DNA of 64,000 nt from Desulfobulbaceae bacterium (GTDB lineage: Bacteria; Desulfobacterota; Desulfobulbia; Desulfobulbales; Desulfocapsaceae), in contig WSXV01000008.1 of NCBI GenBank assembly GCA_009773475.1, forward strand, positions 1-64,000, read 5' to 3'. The position numbers were made by a program, and so were the translations under genes. Every line of letters begins with the position of its first letter. Position 1 is the stretch's first letter. This document shows positions 63,532 through 64,000 of the stretch, one piece after another. The notes beneath the pieces were generated by a model. It searched no databases. It was given only the letters and a program-made list of their open reading frames with translations, and had not been told where the DNA came from.

Positions 63532-64000
63532 TCAGGCCTCTACCGTTTGAGCCCTGTCACCGAAGGCCTCAATCTGTGAATTGATCTGCTCATTGGTAAA
63601 CCCGCCCATGGAAATGGCAAAGGTCGGGCAATGGGCAGCGCAGATCCCGCAGGCCTTGCACGAGGCGGAGATGGTCTCAGCTTTGCGTTTGCCGTCCACC
63701 TTCTGCATGACAATGGCGCCATAGGGGCAGAGACTGACACACAGCCCACAGCCGATGCACTTGTCCTGCTCGACGCTGGAGACAATGGGATCCACCTTCA
63801 CGTAACCCTTGACCAATGGGATTGCCGCCTTGGCCGCGGCGGCCTGGGCCTGGACGATGGTCTCATCCACCGGCTTGGGGCCATGGGCCAGTCCGCACAC
63901 ATAGACACCGGACACCGCCATCTCCACCGGACGCAATTTGACATGGGCCTCAAGGAAGAAGCTGTTGGCCGTCACCGGCAATTTCAGCAGCTTGGACAGG
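63532..64000 (-). CDS. hdrA: HdrA-like iron-sulfur flavoprotein, C-terminal end (second copy)
   Basis: The frame runs from the right edge to a stop at 63532, so only the last 156 codons are present. They align with the end of the full copy at 38016: NSFFLEAHVKLRPVEMAVSGVYVCGLAHGPK, then CIGCGLCVSLCPYGAI and CKACGICAAHCPTFAISMGG, two [4Fe-4S] motifs. It lies 138 bases upstream of the Sec-type mvhD. Whether the missing part carries its own Sec codon cannot be seen. Confidence 0.9.
   Translation of the reverse strand, partial: LSKLLKLPVTANSFFLEAHVKLRPVEMAVSGVYVCGLAHGPKPVDETIVQAQAAAAKAAIPLVKGYVKVDPIVSSVEQDKCIGCGLCVSLCPYGAIVMQKVDGKRKAETISASCKACGICAAHCPTFAISMGGFTNEQINSQIEAFGDRAQTVEA

Overview
The window looks like a chromosomal segment of an anaerobic, motile, two-membrane bacterium of the Desulfobacterota, probably near Desulfobulbales. 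This is inferred from gene content, not from a marker-gene tree. Supporting content: large HdrA-type flavoproteins paired with MvhD-like proteins, selenocysteine (Sec) decoding, a membrane-bound formate dehydrogenase, the order rplU-rpmA-obgE-proB-proA-nadD, a GEMM-I riboswitch, FlbD, endonuclease Q and two Mla-type lipid transport systems.

Layout. 1-3.5 kb (minus): a secreted PKD-repeat protein running off the left edge behind a cyclic-di-GMP-I riboswitch, then a membrane-anchored MshEN-domain protein and a tiny zinc-ribbon protein. 3.5-8.5 kb (minus): endonuclease Q, a CheB-like regulator lacking its catalytic serine, motB, motA, flbD. 8.8-15.3 kb (minus): a methyltransferase, then nadD, proA, proB, obgE, rpmA and rplU. 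15.5-23.9 kb: two complete MlaEFD plus lipoprotein operons pointing at each other around a sugar isomerase-like gene. 24-37.4 kb: a P-type cation ATPase, a diguanylate cyclase, a DevBCA/MacAB-like exporter preceded by a TetR remnant, trmL, serC, a radical SAM gene, rlmN and a nitroreductase-like gene. 38-47.5 kb: hdrA, a tRNA-Sec-like gene, a Cys-type mvhD and a HesB-like gene (plus), facing a Cys-type formate dehydrogenase operon fdnGHI (minus). 48.4-55.3 kb: hsp20, cutA, coaX, an LD-carboxypeptidase, comM, lrgAB-like genes and a PilZ protein. 55.5-62.6 kb: an accessory region with RAYT-type repeats, a YchJ/YkgJ gene pair, a cytosine-C5 restriction-modification set with Vsr, a REP-associated transposase and several small genes. 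62.7-64 kb (minus): a second mvhD with an in-frame UGA (Sec) and the end of a second hdrA.

Two themes tie the window together. One is Hdr-type electron transfer: two hdrA-mvhD modules, one with Cys and one with Sec at the same position, with a selC-like gene inside the Cys-type module and a formate dehydrogenase alongside. The other is c-di-GMP control: riboswitch, MshEN protein, active-looking GGEEF cyclase and PilZ protein, with motility and surface genes nearby. The clearest non-routine findings are the Sec-type MvhD with a plausible bacterial SECIS hairpin, the degenerate-looking tRNA-Sec acceptor stem, the c-di-GMP riboswitch on the PKD protein, the serine-less CheB with a zinc-ribbon linker, and the repeat-flanked YchJ/YkgJ pair.
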